Shown here piece by piece: positions 42,619-51,401 of a stretch of 64,000 nucleotides of DNA; the stretch's first letter is position 1, and every line of letters starts with the position of its first letter. Source of the DNA: Halovenus sp037080055 (GTDB lineage Archaea; Halobacteriota; Halobacteria; Halobacteriales; Haloarculaceae); the NCBI RefSeq assembly GCF_037080055.1, contig NZ_JBAOJI010000003.1, forward strand, positions 124,001-188,000, in the 5' to 3' direction. The notes under the pieces were generated by a model. That model was given only the letters and a program-made list of their open reading frames with translations, did no database searches and was not told the DNA's origin. A program made the translations under genes and the position numbers.

Positions 42619-42636
42619 GTTCTCAGGGCTGAGAAC
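42619..42636. promoter_or_regulatory. 18-bp palindrome GTTCTCAG-GG-CTGAGAAC
   Basis: Perfect 8-bp arms separated by GG, in the 217-bp divergent region between the phosphatase-like gene and the enoyl-CoA hydratase gene. It lies 44 bp from the 42575 start and 157 bp from the 42793 start. A symmetric site in a divergent promoter region is a good candidate operator; intrinsic terminator is unlikely since no gene ends there. Confidence 0.4.
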
Positions 42637-42792
42637 TCAACTCTGAGAGCTCACGCTCTGGGATCCGATCACTCCGGTCAGACAGTCGATTCCCTCTCTG
42701 TCGGATCGCCTGCAAATTCTGAACGATGGAAATGAACGGCCCGGGTGAAAGGGGAAACTGTTACCTATCAGGCCCGAGATGATGACAAGCGT

Positions 42793-43587
42793 ATGAGTGA
42801 CGAATCGGTCCTACTCGACATCGAAGACGGCATCGCAACTATCACGCTTAACGAACCGGATCGGCGCAACGCGCTCTCGCAATCCATCGAATCGGGGATG
42901 CTCGACGCGCTGGACGAAATCGACGACAGTGACGCCAGCGTCGTCGTCATCGAGGGTAGCGGCGGGTCGTTCTGTGCAGGCGGTGACATCGACCGGATGC
43001 TCGAAGGGCTCACGGGAGACATTCCGCTCGACGACCGCGCCAAGGAACTCGAAGAGGGGACGCCCGAAACACTGACGCGAATCTACGAATACCACCTCCC
43101 GACGATCGCCAAAATCGACGGTCCTGCCGTCGGTGCCGGCGGGAATCTCGCAATCGCCTGTGACATCCAGGTCGCCAGCGACGACGCTAGTTTCGGCTTC
43201 GTCTTCCGTCAGGTTGGCCTGAGTGTCGACGCGGGAACATCTTTCCTCCTGCCGCGACTCGTCGGTCTGAACGTCGCCAAAGAACTCGTCTTCACGGGCG
43301 ACATCTTCGGCGCCGAGCGCGCCAAAGAGATCGGACTGGTCAACCACGTCTACGACTCCGAGGAAATCGACGAGAAGGTCGACGAACTCGCCGCGAAAAT
43401 CGCCTCGGGCCCGGACGTGGCTTTCCGACACACCAAACGCCTACTCAACGAAGGCTTCGAGAAATCCATCGAACAGGCGATGACCGACGAAGCCGTCGCA
43501 CAGGGTATCGTCTTCCAGACCGACGACCACCACGAGGGCGTCGAGGCCTTCATGGAGGGTCGTGACCCCGAGTTCCAGGGCGAATAA
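42793..43587 (+). CDS. Enoyl-CoA hydratase/isomerase (crotonase family)
   Basis: 264 residues. Crotonase motifs: GIATITLNEPDRRNALSQSI, oxyanion segment GGSFCAGGDIDRML, GPAVGAGGNLAIACDIQVAS, and FGFVFRQVGLSVDAGTSFLL. At the second catalytic Glu position it has VFRQVGLSVDAG, so classical hydratase activity is uncertain; isomerase or another crotonase reaction is possible. The ATG at 42793 begins MSDESVLLDIEDGIAT; a longer frame is rejected. It is convergent with the ABC importer operon. Confidence 0.88.
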   Translation: MSDESVLLDIEDGIATITLNEPDRRNALSQSIESGMLDALDEIDDSDASVVVIEGSGGSFCAGGDIDRMLEGLTGDIPLDDRAKELEEGTPETLTRIYEYHLPTIAKIDGPAVGAGGNLAIACDIQVASDDASFGFVFRQVGLSVDAGTSFLLPRLVGLNVAKELVFTGDIFGAERAKEIGLVNHVYDSEEIDEKVDELAAKIASGPDVAFRHTKRLLNEGFEKSIEQAMTDEAVAQGIVFQTDDHHEGVEAFMEGRDPEFQGE

Positions 43588-43588
43588 C

Positions 43589-44713
43589 TCACTTCAACCG
43601 GAGTTCCGGTTTCGGTTTCAGCGAGCGCTCGACCGCCCAGTGGTCGAGTCGCTGCCCATTACCGCTGAATACAGACAGCGAATCGGCAGCGGCCTGTACG
43701 CGGACGGAATCGCCGACCGACGGCGGTGAGTCGGTCCCTTCTACGACGACGGAATCGCCGCGGTCGAGTTCGACGGTCACGTCGTATCGCCGTCCGAGGT
43801 CGTCGACCGACTCCACACGGCCGGGCAACGACACGGCCGCTCTATCGTCCTCCTGTGGGCTGATCGTGAGGTCCCGCGGTCGCAGTTGACAGATAACCGC
43901 ATCGGGGACGCCTCCCGCCTTTTCGATACTGATCCGTCGCATCTCGGCTCCGAGTTCGACCGCGGGCGTGTGTCGGCCCGTCACCTCGGCGGTGATCGTG
44001 TTCGACCGGCCCAGAAACTCCGCGACGAATCGATTCGGCGGCCGTTCGTACAGTTCGCGGGGCTCCCCGACGGCGGAGACGGTCCCGCCGTTCATCACCA
44101 CGAGCCGATCGGCAAGCGCCATCGCTTCCTCCTGGTCGTGGGTGACGAACAGCGTCGTCACGCCCGTCTCCGACTGAATCCGCGCGATTTCGTCCTGTAA
44201 CTGTTTGCGGAGCCGTCGGTCCAGTGCCGACAGCGGTTCGTCGAGCAAGAGCAGATCCGGTTCTGGCGCGAGCGCGCGGGCGAGTTCGACCCGCCGTTTC
44301 TGCCCGCCGCTCAGGTTGCCGGGCGAGGCGTCGGCCTGCTCCCCGAGTGCGACCAACGTCAGGTACTCCTGGACTCGCTGCTCGCGCTGGTCAGCCTCGA
44401 TTCCTGCCGGCCTTAGCCCGTAGGCGACGTTTTCGGCGACGGTCATATGCGGGAACAGCGTCGGCTCCTGAAAGACGAGTCCCACGTCTCGGCTCTCGGG
44501 TGGACTCTCGGTCACGTCCGCACCGCGGAGACGAACTTCACCCTCCGACGGCTGGAGATGGCCCGCAATCGCCTGTACGAGTGTGGTCTTCCCGCAGCCA
44601 CTCGGGCCGAGCAGGGCAACCAGTTCACCCTGTTCGACACCGAATGAGATATCTTCGACGGCCGGGTCATCGTCGTCGTACCGGTGTGAGAGAGCATCGA
44701 GTTCGAGGATCAT
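43589..44713 (-). CDS. wtpC: Tungstate/molybdate-type ABC importer ATPase
   Basis: 374 residues. Walker A GPSGCGKTT, signature LSGGQKRRVELARAL, Walker B LLLLDEPLSALDRR, switch His in VTHDQEEAMALADR. The C-terminal 130 residues form a TOBE/MOBE-type regulatory domain (LPGRVESVDDLGRRYDVTVE). The start ATG at 44713 overlaps the stop of the permease by four bases (ATGA). Its substrate is assigned from the binding protein and permease, so oxyanion uptake is inference. Confidence 0.85.
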   Translation of the reverse strand: MILELDALSHRYDDDDPAVEDISFGVEQGELVALLGPSGCGKTTLVQAIAGHLQPSEGEVRLRGADVTESPPESRDVGLVFQEPTLFPHMTVAENVAYGLRPAGIEADQREQRVQEYLTLVALGEQADASPGNLSGGQKRRVELARALAPEPDLLLLDEPLSALDRRLRKQLQDEIARIQSETGVTTLFVTHDQEEAMALADRLVVMNGGTVSAVGEPRELYERPPNRFVAEFLGRSNTITAEVTGRHTPAVELGAEMRRISIEKAGGVPDAVICQLRPRDLTISPQEDDRAAVSLPGRVESVDDLGRRYDVTVELDRGDSVVVEGTDSPPSVGDSVRVQAAADSLSVFSGNGQRLDHWAVERSLKPKPELRLK

Positions 44714-45522
44714 CTGTCGATCACCGTTGGAACGCGTCCGAGTCGCTGGATGCTCGCCACGACGAGCAACGTGATCGCGAGTAGCGCGAGCGCGAGTGGA
44801 ATGATTTCGTCGATGCCGCCGGTGATGAACTCCACCCACAGGCGGGTGGGCATCGTTCGGGGATTGTACGCGACCATCATCGTCGCGCCGAACTCCCCGA
44901 TAGCCCGGGCGAAGGTCAGGACGACGCCAGCGACGATTGCCCCGCGAGCCATCGGTAGCGAGACGTTCCAGAAGGTCCGCAGTGGGCCGTACCCCAGCGA
45001 GCGCGAGGCTCGTTCGAGCCGTTCGTCGATGGCACCGAAGCCCGCCCGTGCGGTGATGATGACGAACGGAGCGGCGACGAACACCTGTGCGAGAATCACG
45101 CCGAGCAGGCTGTTGGTGAGCGCAATTCCCACCGTTTCGGCGGCCGATCCCAGCGGCGTGAACTGGCCGACGGCGGTCAACAACATCGCACCGCCGACGA
45201 CCGGCGGCAACACCAGCGGCAGGATGACCACTGCCTCGACGACTCGCTTGCCGGGAAACGAGCGCCGCGCGAGCACGTACGCGAGCGGGACGCCAAAGAC
45301 CGTCGCGATGGCCGTCGAGACTGGAGCCGTGAGCAGTGAGTTGCGGATCGCTTCCTGCGTCCCCGGCGTCGACAGTCCCGCCAGTACGTTCGCGGTCCCG
45401 GTCCGGGAGAGGAAGGCGACGAACGGGAGCAGGAAGTAGACGAGCAACACACCGCCGAGCACGGCGGGGACGAGCAGTTCCCGGCCGGATTCGCCGGAGC
45501 CGAGTCGACCGACGTAACTCAT
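44710..45522 (-). CDS. wtpB: Molybdate/tungstate-type ABC permease
   Basis: 270 residues with six transmembrane helices and the ModB/WtpB coupling-helix region SLGYGPLRTFWNVSLPMARG followed by FARAIGEFGATMMVAYNPRT. Overlaps are ATGA at both ends: its start overlaps the binding-protein stop and its stop overlaps the ATPase start. The trio is thus one translationally coupled operon. Confidence 0.88.
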   Translation of the reverse strand: MSYVGRLGSGESGRELLVPAVLGGVLLVYFLLPFVAFLSRTGTANVLAGLSTPGTQEAIRNSLLTAPVSTAIATVFGVPLAYVLARRSFPGKRVVEAVVILPLVLPPVVGGAMLLTAVGQFTPLGSAAETVGIALTNSLLGVILAQVFVAAPFVIITARAGFGAIDERLERASRSLGYGPLRTFWNVSLPMARGAIVAGVVLTFARAIGEFGATMMVAYNPRTMPTRLWVEFITGGIDEIIPLALALLAITLLVVASIQRLGRVPTVIDR

Positions 45523-46463
45523 ACGGTGATCCCCTCCGGAGTCGACCCGCGTACGGCCGGCAGCGGGTCGTTGACGGTTAGTCCGGCGTCGCTCAGCATC
45601 TGGGGATTGTCCGCGAGAAATTGGACAAGATCCCGACCGAGTTCTGGTGAATCTGCCTCCGAGTGAACCGTGGCATTGTACAGAATCGGGCGGCCCTCGA
45701 TCGTATGGTTCTCCTCGTCAGTGGTGTAGGAAACTGTCCCGTAGTGGCTCGCCAGCGATGGCTCCGCGAAGTTGTACGCCGGGGGGAATTCGTAAAACGG
45801 AACATCGTGGTCGATGGCCATATTCCGGTAGACGATCGCTGCCGCGCTGGATCCCGTCTCGATGCCGGCCATGATCTGTGGCTCTTCGGGCTCTCTGTAC
45901 GCCGAGTCGAGCATCTTCTCGCGGAAACCGTCGAGACCGTGTTCGCGCTCGGCCAACTCGAACGCCTGTACCGCGCGGTAGCCGAGCGGATCCAGATCCG
46001 GATCGGCAATTGCCAGTTCCCCGTCGTCGAGTTCACTCAGTAGATCGTACCACTGCTCCGTGCCGGCGTCGAGTGCCGACCCGACATCGGTCTCGGTGCT
46101 GTACCCGATACCTAGCGAATTGGTCGCAAATTCTACGTCCCAGTCGGGCGAAAGTCGCTCTCGCAGCAGCGTCGCGTCGGCACTGACGATTACGTCCGGG
46201 AGTGCCGTCTGGTCTTTGACCATCCGGATGAGCGCGTTCGTCCCGAAGTACTCGCCACGCAGGTCGGCCCCCGTCTCAGACTCGAAGGCTGGGCCGACGT
46301 GGTCCTCGAAGGTCGTCGCCAGACTTCCCGCCGAGAGTACGTGTACGGATTCACCGCCGACGCCCAGACAACCAGCCACGCCTGCACCGACGACAGCCCC
46401 CGCAGTCGCAAGCACGTCCCGCCGACTCCGGGCCGACCTGTTGACCTCGATGGGACTCTCCAT
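45519..46463 (-). CDS. wtpA: Tungstate/molybdate-type substrate-binding lipoprotein (WtpA-like)
   Basis: 314 residues. A Tat-type lipoprotein signal (RSRRDVLATAGAVVGAGVAGC) ends at Cys32. The mature protein is a class II binding protein: VHVLSAGSLATTFEDHVGPA, then FGTNALIRMVKDQTALPDVI and IADPDLDPLGYRAVQAFELA, the WtpA hallmark. The ATG at 46463 is used; a GTG one codon earlier is possible. A TATA element at 46487-46495 lies about 28 nt upstream. Confidence 0.88.
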   Translation of the reverse strand: MESPIEVNRSARSRRDVLATAGAVVGAGVAGCLGVGGESVHVLSAGSLATTFEDHVGPAFESETGADLRGEYFGTNALIRMVKDQTALPDVIVSADATLLRERLSPDWDVEFATNSLGIGYSTETDVGSALDAGTEQWYDLLSELDDGELAIADPDLDPLGYRAVQAFELAEREHGLDGFREKMLDSAYREPEEPQIMAGIETGSSAAAIVYRNMAIDHDVPFYEFPPAYNFAEPSLASHYGTVSYTTDEENHTIEGRPILYNATVHSEADSPELGRDLVQFLADNPQMLSDAGLTVNDPLPAVRGSTPEGITV

Positions 46464-46486
46464 CACGGTAACATTCCGTCGCGTCG

Positions 46487-46495
46487 TATAAAAAA
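46487..46495 (-). promoter_or_regulatory. TATA element for the tungstate/molybdate importer operon
   Basis: Minus-strand TTTTTTATA, centred about 28 nt before the ATG at 46463. Strong and correctly spaced for a leaderless start. Confidence 0.65.
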
Positions 46496-46550
46496 CCAGT
46501 ATCGATTACCGACCCCTTGGAACGCAGGGCTGGCATCCCTCGATCAGCGT

Positions 46551-47009
46551 CTACTCGTTCTCTTCGTCCGCTGGTGCATCTTCGTCCGTCGTTGACTCTG
46601 GTGTCTCTTCTGCCGTGGTTGCGTCCTCGGCATCGGTCTCCCCGTCGGTCTGTTCGGCTGCGTCCTCGCCAGCATCTTCAGCCGGTTCGGTATCCTCGTC
46701 TTCGGCCGATTCGACTGCTTGTTCGTCCGATTCGGTGGAGACTGGCCCGTCTCCGATCACCGCACCGAGTGCGGCCTCGAACTCCTGGCGGGTGGCAAAA
46801 TACTGCTTGTCGACGTCGTCGAGCAAATCGCCGAGTTCCCGTGGGCCTTCGGGGGTCCGGATCACGGTGTCCCCCTCGCGTTCGCGGACCACGCTCTGTT
46901 CGATCCCCCACATGAGGCGTGCCGTGACGCGGGCGAGCGGTGCTCCCTCGACGGCCCGCTCGGTCCCGAGCGTCACCGCTGGCTCTTCGCTGTCCTCGTC
47001 GTCTGTCAT
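46551..47009 (-). CDS. DUF5789-like acidic haloarchaeal protein
   Basis: 152 residues. The first half is a folded domain (VTLGTERAVEGAPLARVTAR, VIRTPEGPRELGDLLDDVDK, QYFATRQEFEAALGAVIG) matching DUF5789-like proteins. The second half is a disordered Glu/Asp/Ala tail. The ATG at 47009 is chosen over an ORF start at 47096. No function is known to me. Confidence 0.6.
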   Translation of the reverse strand: MTDDEDSEEPAVTLGTERAVEGAPLARVTARLMWGIEQSVVREREGDTVIRTPEGPRELGDLLDDVDKQYFATRQEFEAALGAVIGDGPVSTESDEQAVESAEDEDTEPAEDAGEDAAEQTDGETDAEDATTAEETPESTTDEDAPADEENE

Positions 47010-47109
47010 ATCCGACAGTTCAGGTGCACAGCGATTATGACTTTCGGCTCGTGTTCGTCTGACGGCCGTCTGACGGGTAGTTTTGTAGGTGCTCAAACAA
47101 CACGAGGAT

Positions 47110-47943
47110 ATGACCAGCCTCTCGGACGTTTACGAGGGCGGCATCAACACCGTCGCCGACCCCCGCCAGCGCCGCCTCGGGATGGCGCTGTTCGCTGTGG
47201 GCGCGGCGATGGTCGTCGGGTCGATTCCGATTGCGACGACCGACCTGTCGACAGTGTTCGGACTCGATGTGTACGCCGCCCGGGAGGTCGCTGGCGTCCT
47301 CGCCGGCCTCGGTATCCCCGCTGTCTTCGTCGGCCTGTTCGTCGTCCTCCCAGCCAGTGATCGTGCCCGCGCCGCCGCGGCAGTGGGCGCGAGTCTGGCT
47401 ATCCTCGGCGTGTTGCTCTTCCAGCAGGCCTACCCCTACCGCTGGTTGGCCAACGACCCGCAGGTTGCGCTGGCGACGACGGCCATCTACGCCTTCGGGA
47501 CGCTGCTGACGCTGTGGGCGCTGTTCATCAGCGTCGCGACGTTCAACCGCCGCATCGACCCCGGCGGAACCGCCCGAATCGCAATCACCGAGGAAGGAAA
47601 CGTCCGCGTCATCTCCTCTGGCGGTTCAGAGGGCGGCGCTGGCAGCGTCGGTCTGTTCGGCCGCGAGCCAGACGGCTCCGTGCCGACACAGACCAACGCA
47701 ACCGATGGCGGGACGACCCCCGAACCGGCCAGCGACGGGAGTGGTGCCGTCACTGACGACGCGCTCGTTGACGACGAGATTTTCGAGGCGACTCAACAGC
47801 GTGGGATGCCCGACGAGTACTGTGGCAACTGCAAGCACTTCAAATACGTCCGGCTGGACGGCGAACTCGTTCCATACTGCGGGCTCCACGAGGATCTGAT
47901 GGACGACATGGACGCTTGCGAGCAGTGGGAAGAGAATGCGTGA
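47110..47943 (+). CDS. Four-helix membrane protein with C-terminal Cys-rich domain
   Basis: 277 residues. Four hydrophobic helices lie between residues 20 and 155 (LGMALFAVGAAMVVGSIPIA, VAGVLAGLGIPAVFVGLFVV, GASLAILGVLLFQQAYPY, FGTLLTLWALFISVATFN). A Gly/Ser/Thr-rich linker follows, then a C-terminal domain with four cysteines, one His and acidic residues: YCGNCKHFKYVR, VPYCGLHEDLMDDMDACEQW. This is a haloarchaeal family of unknown function. TATA-like AGTTTTGTAG at 47078-47087. Confidence 0.7.
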   Translation: MTSLSDVYEGGINTVADPRQRRLGMALFAVGAAMVVGSIPIATTDLSTVFGLDVYAAREVAGVLAGLGIPAVFVGLFVVLPASDRARAAAAVGASLAILGVLLFQQAYPYRWLANDPQVALATTAIYAFGTLLTLWALFISVATFNRRIDPGGTARIAITEEGNVRVISSGGSEGGAGSVGLFGREPDGSVPTQTNATDGGTTPEPASDGSGAVTDDALVDDEIFEATQQRGMPDEYCGNCKHFKYVRLDGELVPYCGLHEDLMDDMDACEQWEENA

Positions 47944-47965
47944 CCCGGATCGCAAAAAACCAGTC

Positions 47966-47974
47966 TTTTATATG
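47966..47974 (+). promoter_or_regulatory. TATA element for tfs
   Basis: TTTTATATG, centred 28 nt before the ATG at 47998. Well formed and supports a leaderless start. Confidence 0.65.
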
Positions 47975-47997
47975 ATCTCCGTGGCATATCCGGTGAC

Positions 47998-48318
47998 ATG
48001 GAATTCTGTGACGAATGCGGCTCTATGATGAAAACCGAGAACGGCTCGTGGGTCTGCGGTAGCTGTGGCTACGAGAAGGTCCGCGACGAGAACAAAGAAG
48101 AAGGAATGGTCACCACGTCGGGTCAAGAAGAGACCGAAGTCGTCGACGTGAGCGATGTCGAGGACCAGGGCCGGCCGACGACGACCGCGCAGTGTCCCGA
48201 GTGTGACAACGACCAGGCCTACTGGTACATGCAGCAGATCCGTGCGGCCGACGAGAGCGAGACGCGGTTTTTCGTCTGTACCGAGTGTGAACACAAGTGG
48301 CGGGAAGACGACCACTGA
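47998..48318 (+). CDS. tfs: Transcription elongation/cleavage factor TFS
   Basis: 106 residues. TFS rescues backtracked RNA polymerase by stimulating transcript cleavage. Two zinc ribbons are present: N-terminal MEFCDECGSMM plus CGSCGYEKV, and C-terminal CPECDNDQAYWYMQQ with FFVCTECEHKW. The catalytic acidic hairpin RAADESET (homologous to the RSADE loop) is intact. All eight zinc cysteines are kept. Confidence 0.95.
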   Translation: MEFCDECGSMMKTENGSWVCGSCGYEKVRDENKEEGMVTTSGQEETEVVDVSDVEDQGRPTTTAQCPECDNDQAYWYMQQIRAADESETRFFVCTECEHKWREDDH

Positions 48319-48325
48319 CTGTTGA

Positions 48326-48964
48326 ATGACGACAGACGGGCCGGAGCTACCAGTTCCCGAAACGATGCTCGACGAGAAAGGCTTTGCCCTCGCCGAGCGT
48401 CGCACGGAGACGCTGTTCGAGTTGGCTGCGGTCCGCATCGAGGGAATCACACGACGGCACGAAGACGACCACTCACGTGAGGCGCTGCGGGACGCCACCG
48501 GCGGAGCAATCGATCATCCAGTTCGATTTTTGGCGGTCACACAACTGCAGTTCAAACCCGCCTTGCCGCCCGGCGTCTCGCTGTCGATGTTCGCCTCGAC
48601 CATTCGCTCTGAGGCCCGCTCGTCGTTCGAGTCACAACTCGAAGACCGGGGCCTGACGAACGTCGAACGCGGGTCGTCGAACCGGCTTCGACTCGACGGC
48701 GGCAGCCGTGTTCGGGTCCGAGAGTTCACCGCGGAGGATCCACTGCCGGACGCGGACGGACACTCGCTCGAACTCGAATTCCGGCTGGCTGTACTCACTC
48801 ACCGCGGAACGGCGCTAGTCGTCACGGCCGGGTTCCCGGTCGCTGCGCTCGCCGACCAGTTCGATCTGCCGAACCCGCCTGCTCCGCTCACCAGAACGGC
48901 CGAAGAATACGACTCGGCGTTCACCGACCTTCTCGACGGGATCTATGCAGAACTGACCGATTAG
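48326..48964 (+). CDS. Haloarchaeal conserved hypothetical protein
   Basis: 212 residues starting eight bases after the tfs stop, so likely co-transcribed. It is soluble with alternating strands and helices (HPVRFLAVTQLQFKPALPPG, FASTIRSEARSSFESQLEDR, LELEFRLAVLTHRGTALVVT). A phenotype or domain is not recognised. The stop TAG overlaps the TAA of the convergent methyltransferase gene. Function unknown. Confidence 0.6.
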   Translation: MTTDGPELPVPETMLDEKGFALAERRTETLFELAAVRIEGITRRHEDDHSREALRDATGGAIDHPVRFLAVTQLQFKPALPPGVSLSMFASTIRSEARSSFESQLEDRGLTNVERGSSNRLRLDGGSRVRVREFTAEDPLPDADGHSLELEFRLAVLTHRGTALVVTAGFPVAALADQFDLPNPPAPLTRTAEEYDSAFTDLLDGIYAELTD

Positions 48965-49692
48965 ACCGGATTCCGCGCGAAGGTCAGATAGCCGGTGTGG
49001 CCGACGCCGGCCGTCGACGGTCGCGTACCGCGGTCGCCGACATCCATCTCTCGCTGGATCGTCTCTAAACTCTCGACTTCTTCGAGTCCCGCCTCCCGGG
49101 CAGTCTCGACAACCTCGCTGGTCGCCTCGACGAACGGCGAGTACACCGCGAGAAATCCGCCGGGCGCGAGCAGTTCGGGCGCGCGCGCGACAACTGTCGG
49201 CGCGTCCGCCGTATCGAGCGTCACTAAGTCGAACGCTGATCCGGTCAACTCGTCGATTTCTTCGGTCACGTCGCCGGCCCGAACTTCGACCGCGTCGGCG
49301 ACGGAGCCGAGTTCCATGTTCTCGCGGGCAACCTCGGCAAACTCCGGGTCCTGTTCGTAGCTGAGGACCTCAGCGCCGGCCCGTCCGAGTGATGCGGCCA
49401 GCACGCCCGTTCCCGTCCCGGCGTCGAGGACGTGGTCGCCCTGTTTGACCCCCGTGTGGCCCATGACGAGACCGATATCTCGGGGCATCATCGGTGCGCC
49501 GGTCCGCTCGAAGTGATGAAAGAGATCAGGACCGCGGAGTTCCCGGGCGACGAACTCTGTCCCGAGATGTGTCTCGACGGTCTCACCGGCCGCAACGCCC
49601 TCGGGAACTTCGAGAATCCCGAGATCGGATTCGAGTGTCTCGCCCGGTTCGAGCAGGTACTCTCGGCCCTCGCCGACGAAGAGATACGCCAC
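48961..49692 (-). CDS. trmI: tRNA (adenine-N1)-methyltransferase, TrmI family
   Basis: 243 residues. It methylates N1 of A57/A58 in archaeal tRNAs. The N-terminal beta domain (LLEPGETLESDLGILEVPEG) is followed by the Rossmann AdoMet motif HVLDAGTGTGVLAASLGRAG and YEQDPEFAEVARENMELG. Starts with a GTG at 49692, two bases after the NAC stop, so the two genes are co-transcribed. The C-terminal TGYLTFARNPV is common in archaeal TrmI. Confidence 0.92.
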   Translation of the reverse strand: MAYLFVGEGREYLLEPGETLESDLGILEVPEGVAAGETVETHLGTEFVARELRGPDLFHHFERTGAPMMPRDIGLVMGHTGVKQGDHVLDAGTGTGVLAASLGRAGAEVLSYEQDPEFAEVARENMELGSVADAVEVRAGDVTEEIDELTGSAFDLVTLDTADAPTVVARAPELLAPGGFLAVYSPFVEATSEVVETAREAGLEEVESLETIQREMDVGDRGTRPSTAGVGHTGYLTFARNPV

Positions 49693-49694
49693 TC

Positions 49695-50078
49695 TTACTC
49701 CGAGAGGTGCTCGATTGCGTCAAGCGGCATTCCGTCGGTCGCTTCGAGCGCTTCTCGGGCCTCGTCTTCGCTCACACCGGCACGGTCTGCGACCGTCTCG
49801 ATGTCTTCCTGTGGGATCTCGTCGTCGTCAGATCCTGCGTCGGCATCTCCCGAGGAGAGTTCGCTGGCCTCCTCCGTCCGGGGACTGCCGACGATGTTGT
49901 ACGTCTCCTGGCCCTGTGCGTCCATCTTCTGGACATCGGGACTGTCGAAGACGAGTGTCTCGTCGGCTGTTTTGATGATCACTTCTTCGGCATCGAGTTC
50001 GTCGATGTCGATGCCCATCTGTTTCATCATCTGCTGCATCTTGCGTGAGTCGAGTCCGCCGCCGCCTCCTCCAAACAT
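49695..50078 (-). CDS. nac: Nascent polypeptide-associated complex protein
   Basis: 127 residues. NAC binds nascent chains at the ribosome exit. After a Gly-rich start (MFGGGGGGLDSRKMQQMMKQ) the NAC beta barrel is seen (IDIDELDAEEVIIKTADETL, VFDSPDVQKMDAQGQETYNI), followed by an acidic linker and a C-terminal UBA helix bundle (IETVADRAGVSEDEAREALE). A purine-rich GAGGGAGGT lies just before the ATG, though the TATA at 50101-50108 would place the transcript start near the ATG itself. Confidence 0.95.
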   Translation of the reverse strand: MFGGGGGGLDSRKMQQMMKQMGIDIDELDAEEVIIKTADETLVFDSPDVQKMDAQGQETYNIVGSPRTEEASELSSGDADAGSDDDEIPQEDIETVADRAGVSEDEAREALEATDGMPLDAIEHLSE

Positions 50079-50100
50079 ACCTCCCTCTTCTCACCACGCA

Positions 50101-50108
50101 ATAAAAAG
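50101..50108 (-). promoter_or_regulatory. TATA element for nac-trmI
   Basis: Minus-strand CTTTTTAT, 23-30 nt before the ATG at 50078. Confidence 0.55.
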
Positions 50109-50173
50109 ATCTGCGTTGCTGACTCGCTGTCCTGCCGTCGAAAAAATCGCGTCGGATGGTGGCGCTCCTGCGG

Positions 50174-51334
50174 TTAGGTCATGCCCTTGTCCTGCAGCTC
50201 GCGGGCGATGATGTTCTTCTGGATCTCGGTGGTGCCCTCGTAGATCTGGGTGATCTTCGCGTCGCGGTAGAACCGCTCGACGTCGAAGTCGTCGACGTAG
50301 CCGGCACCGCCGTGGATCTGCAGCGCCTCGTTGGCCACATCGACGGCCACGCGGGAGCCGTACTCTTTGGCCATCGACGCCAGCTGAGTGAGGTTCGTGT
50401 CGGCGTCGTTCTCGACAGCCCACGCGGACTTGTGCGTCAGCAGGCGTGCGGCCTCGATTTTGGTGAACATATCCGAGAGCTTGTGCTGGATAGCCTGGAA
50501 CTCGCCGATCGGCTGACCGAACTGCTCGCGCTCGTCGGCGTACTCCAGTGCGCGCTCTGCGGCACCGCGGGCGATACCGACACCCTGTGCGGCGACACCG
50601 GTCCGCGTCTCGTCGAAGAACTGCATCTGCTGGAGGAAGCCAGCGCCGCGGGTGCCGACGAGATTCTCTTCGGGCACGCGCACGTCGTCGAAGATGAGTT
50701 CGGCCGTGTCGGAGGCACGAATCCCCATCTTGCCGGTGATTTTGTCGGCATCGAAGCCGTCGCGGTCGGTCTCGATGATTATCTGGGAGAAGCCGTTGTA
50801 TCGGCCGGCGGCGTCGGGGTCGGTCTCACAGAGCGCAACGACGAAGTCGGCGACAGTTCCGTTGGTGATCCACATCTTGTTGCCGTTGATGACGAACTCG
50901 TCGCCGTCTTTCTCGGCAGTCGTCGAGATCGAAGAAACGTCAGAGCCAGCGTGGGGTTCGCTGATTGCCGCGCCAGAAATCTTCTCACCGCGAGCGACGG
51001 GTTCGAGGTACTCTTCTTTCTGTTCCTCGGTCCCGAACTCCATGATGTTCTCCGTTCCGAAGGATGTCGACATCACGCAGAGTGCGATACCGGGGTCGGC
51101 AGCAAATAGCTCCTCGGCGATCATCATGTTCTCTGTCGTCGAGTAGCCCGCACCACCGTATTCCACGGGGATCTGAGAGCCGGTCAGGCCCATCTTGACC
51201 GCCTCGTCGACAACATCGTGAGGATACTTCTCCTCGCGGTCGTACTCCGAAGCGTTCGGCTTGATCTCGTTCTCAGCGAACTTCCGCACCTCTTCCCGGA
51301 TCTGTTTTTGCTCTTCGGTAAGTCCAAACTCCAT
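50174..51334 (-). CDS. Acyl-CoA dehydrogenase
   Basis: 386 residues, complete short-chain-type acyl-CoA dehydrogenase. FAD/substrate motifs: GAAISEPHAGSDVSSISTTA, KMWITNGTVADF, LQIHGGAGYVDDFDVERFYR and the catalytic-Glu region QIYEGTTEIQKNIIAREL. Unlike the ACAD at 13311 it has the normal Glu. It has its own strong TATA (51355-51362). The likely role is beta-oxidation or branched-chain amino-acid breakdown. Confidence 0.95.
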   Translation of the reverse strand: MEFGLTEEQKQIREEVRKFAENEIKPNASEYDREEKYPHDVVDEAVKMGLTGSQIPVEYGGAGYSTTENMMIAEELFAADPGIALCVMSTSFGTENIMEFGTEEQKEEYLEPVARGEKISGAAISEPHAGSDVSSISTTAEKDGDEFVINGNKMWITNGTVADFVVALCETDPDAAGRYNGFSQIIIETDRDGFDADKITGKMGIRASDTAELIFDDVRVPEENLVGTRGAGFLQQMQFFDETRTGVAAQGVGIARGAAERALEYADEREQFGQPIGEFQAIQHKLSDMFTKIEAARLLTHKSAWAVENDADTNLTQLASMAKEYGSRVAVDVANEALQIHGGAGYVDDFDVERFYRDAKITQIYEGTTEIQKNIIARELQDKGMT

Positions 51335-51354
51335 ACCCCCCCATTCGTTCTGAA

Positions 51355-51362
51355 GTATATAG
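51355..51362 (-). promoter_or_regulatory. TATA element for acyl-CoA dehydrogenase
   Basis: Minus-strand CTATATAC, centred 24 nt before the ATG at 51334. Confidence 0.6.
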
Positions 51363-51401
51363 ATGTTGTGTCACAATCGCACGTTTCCAGCAGCCATCTT
51401 G

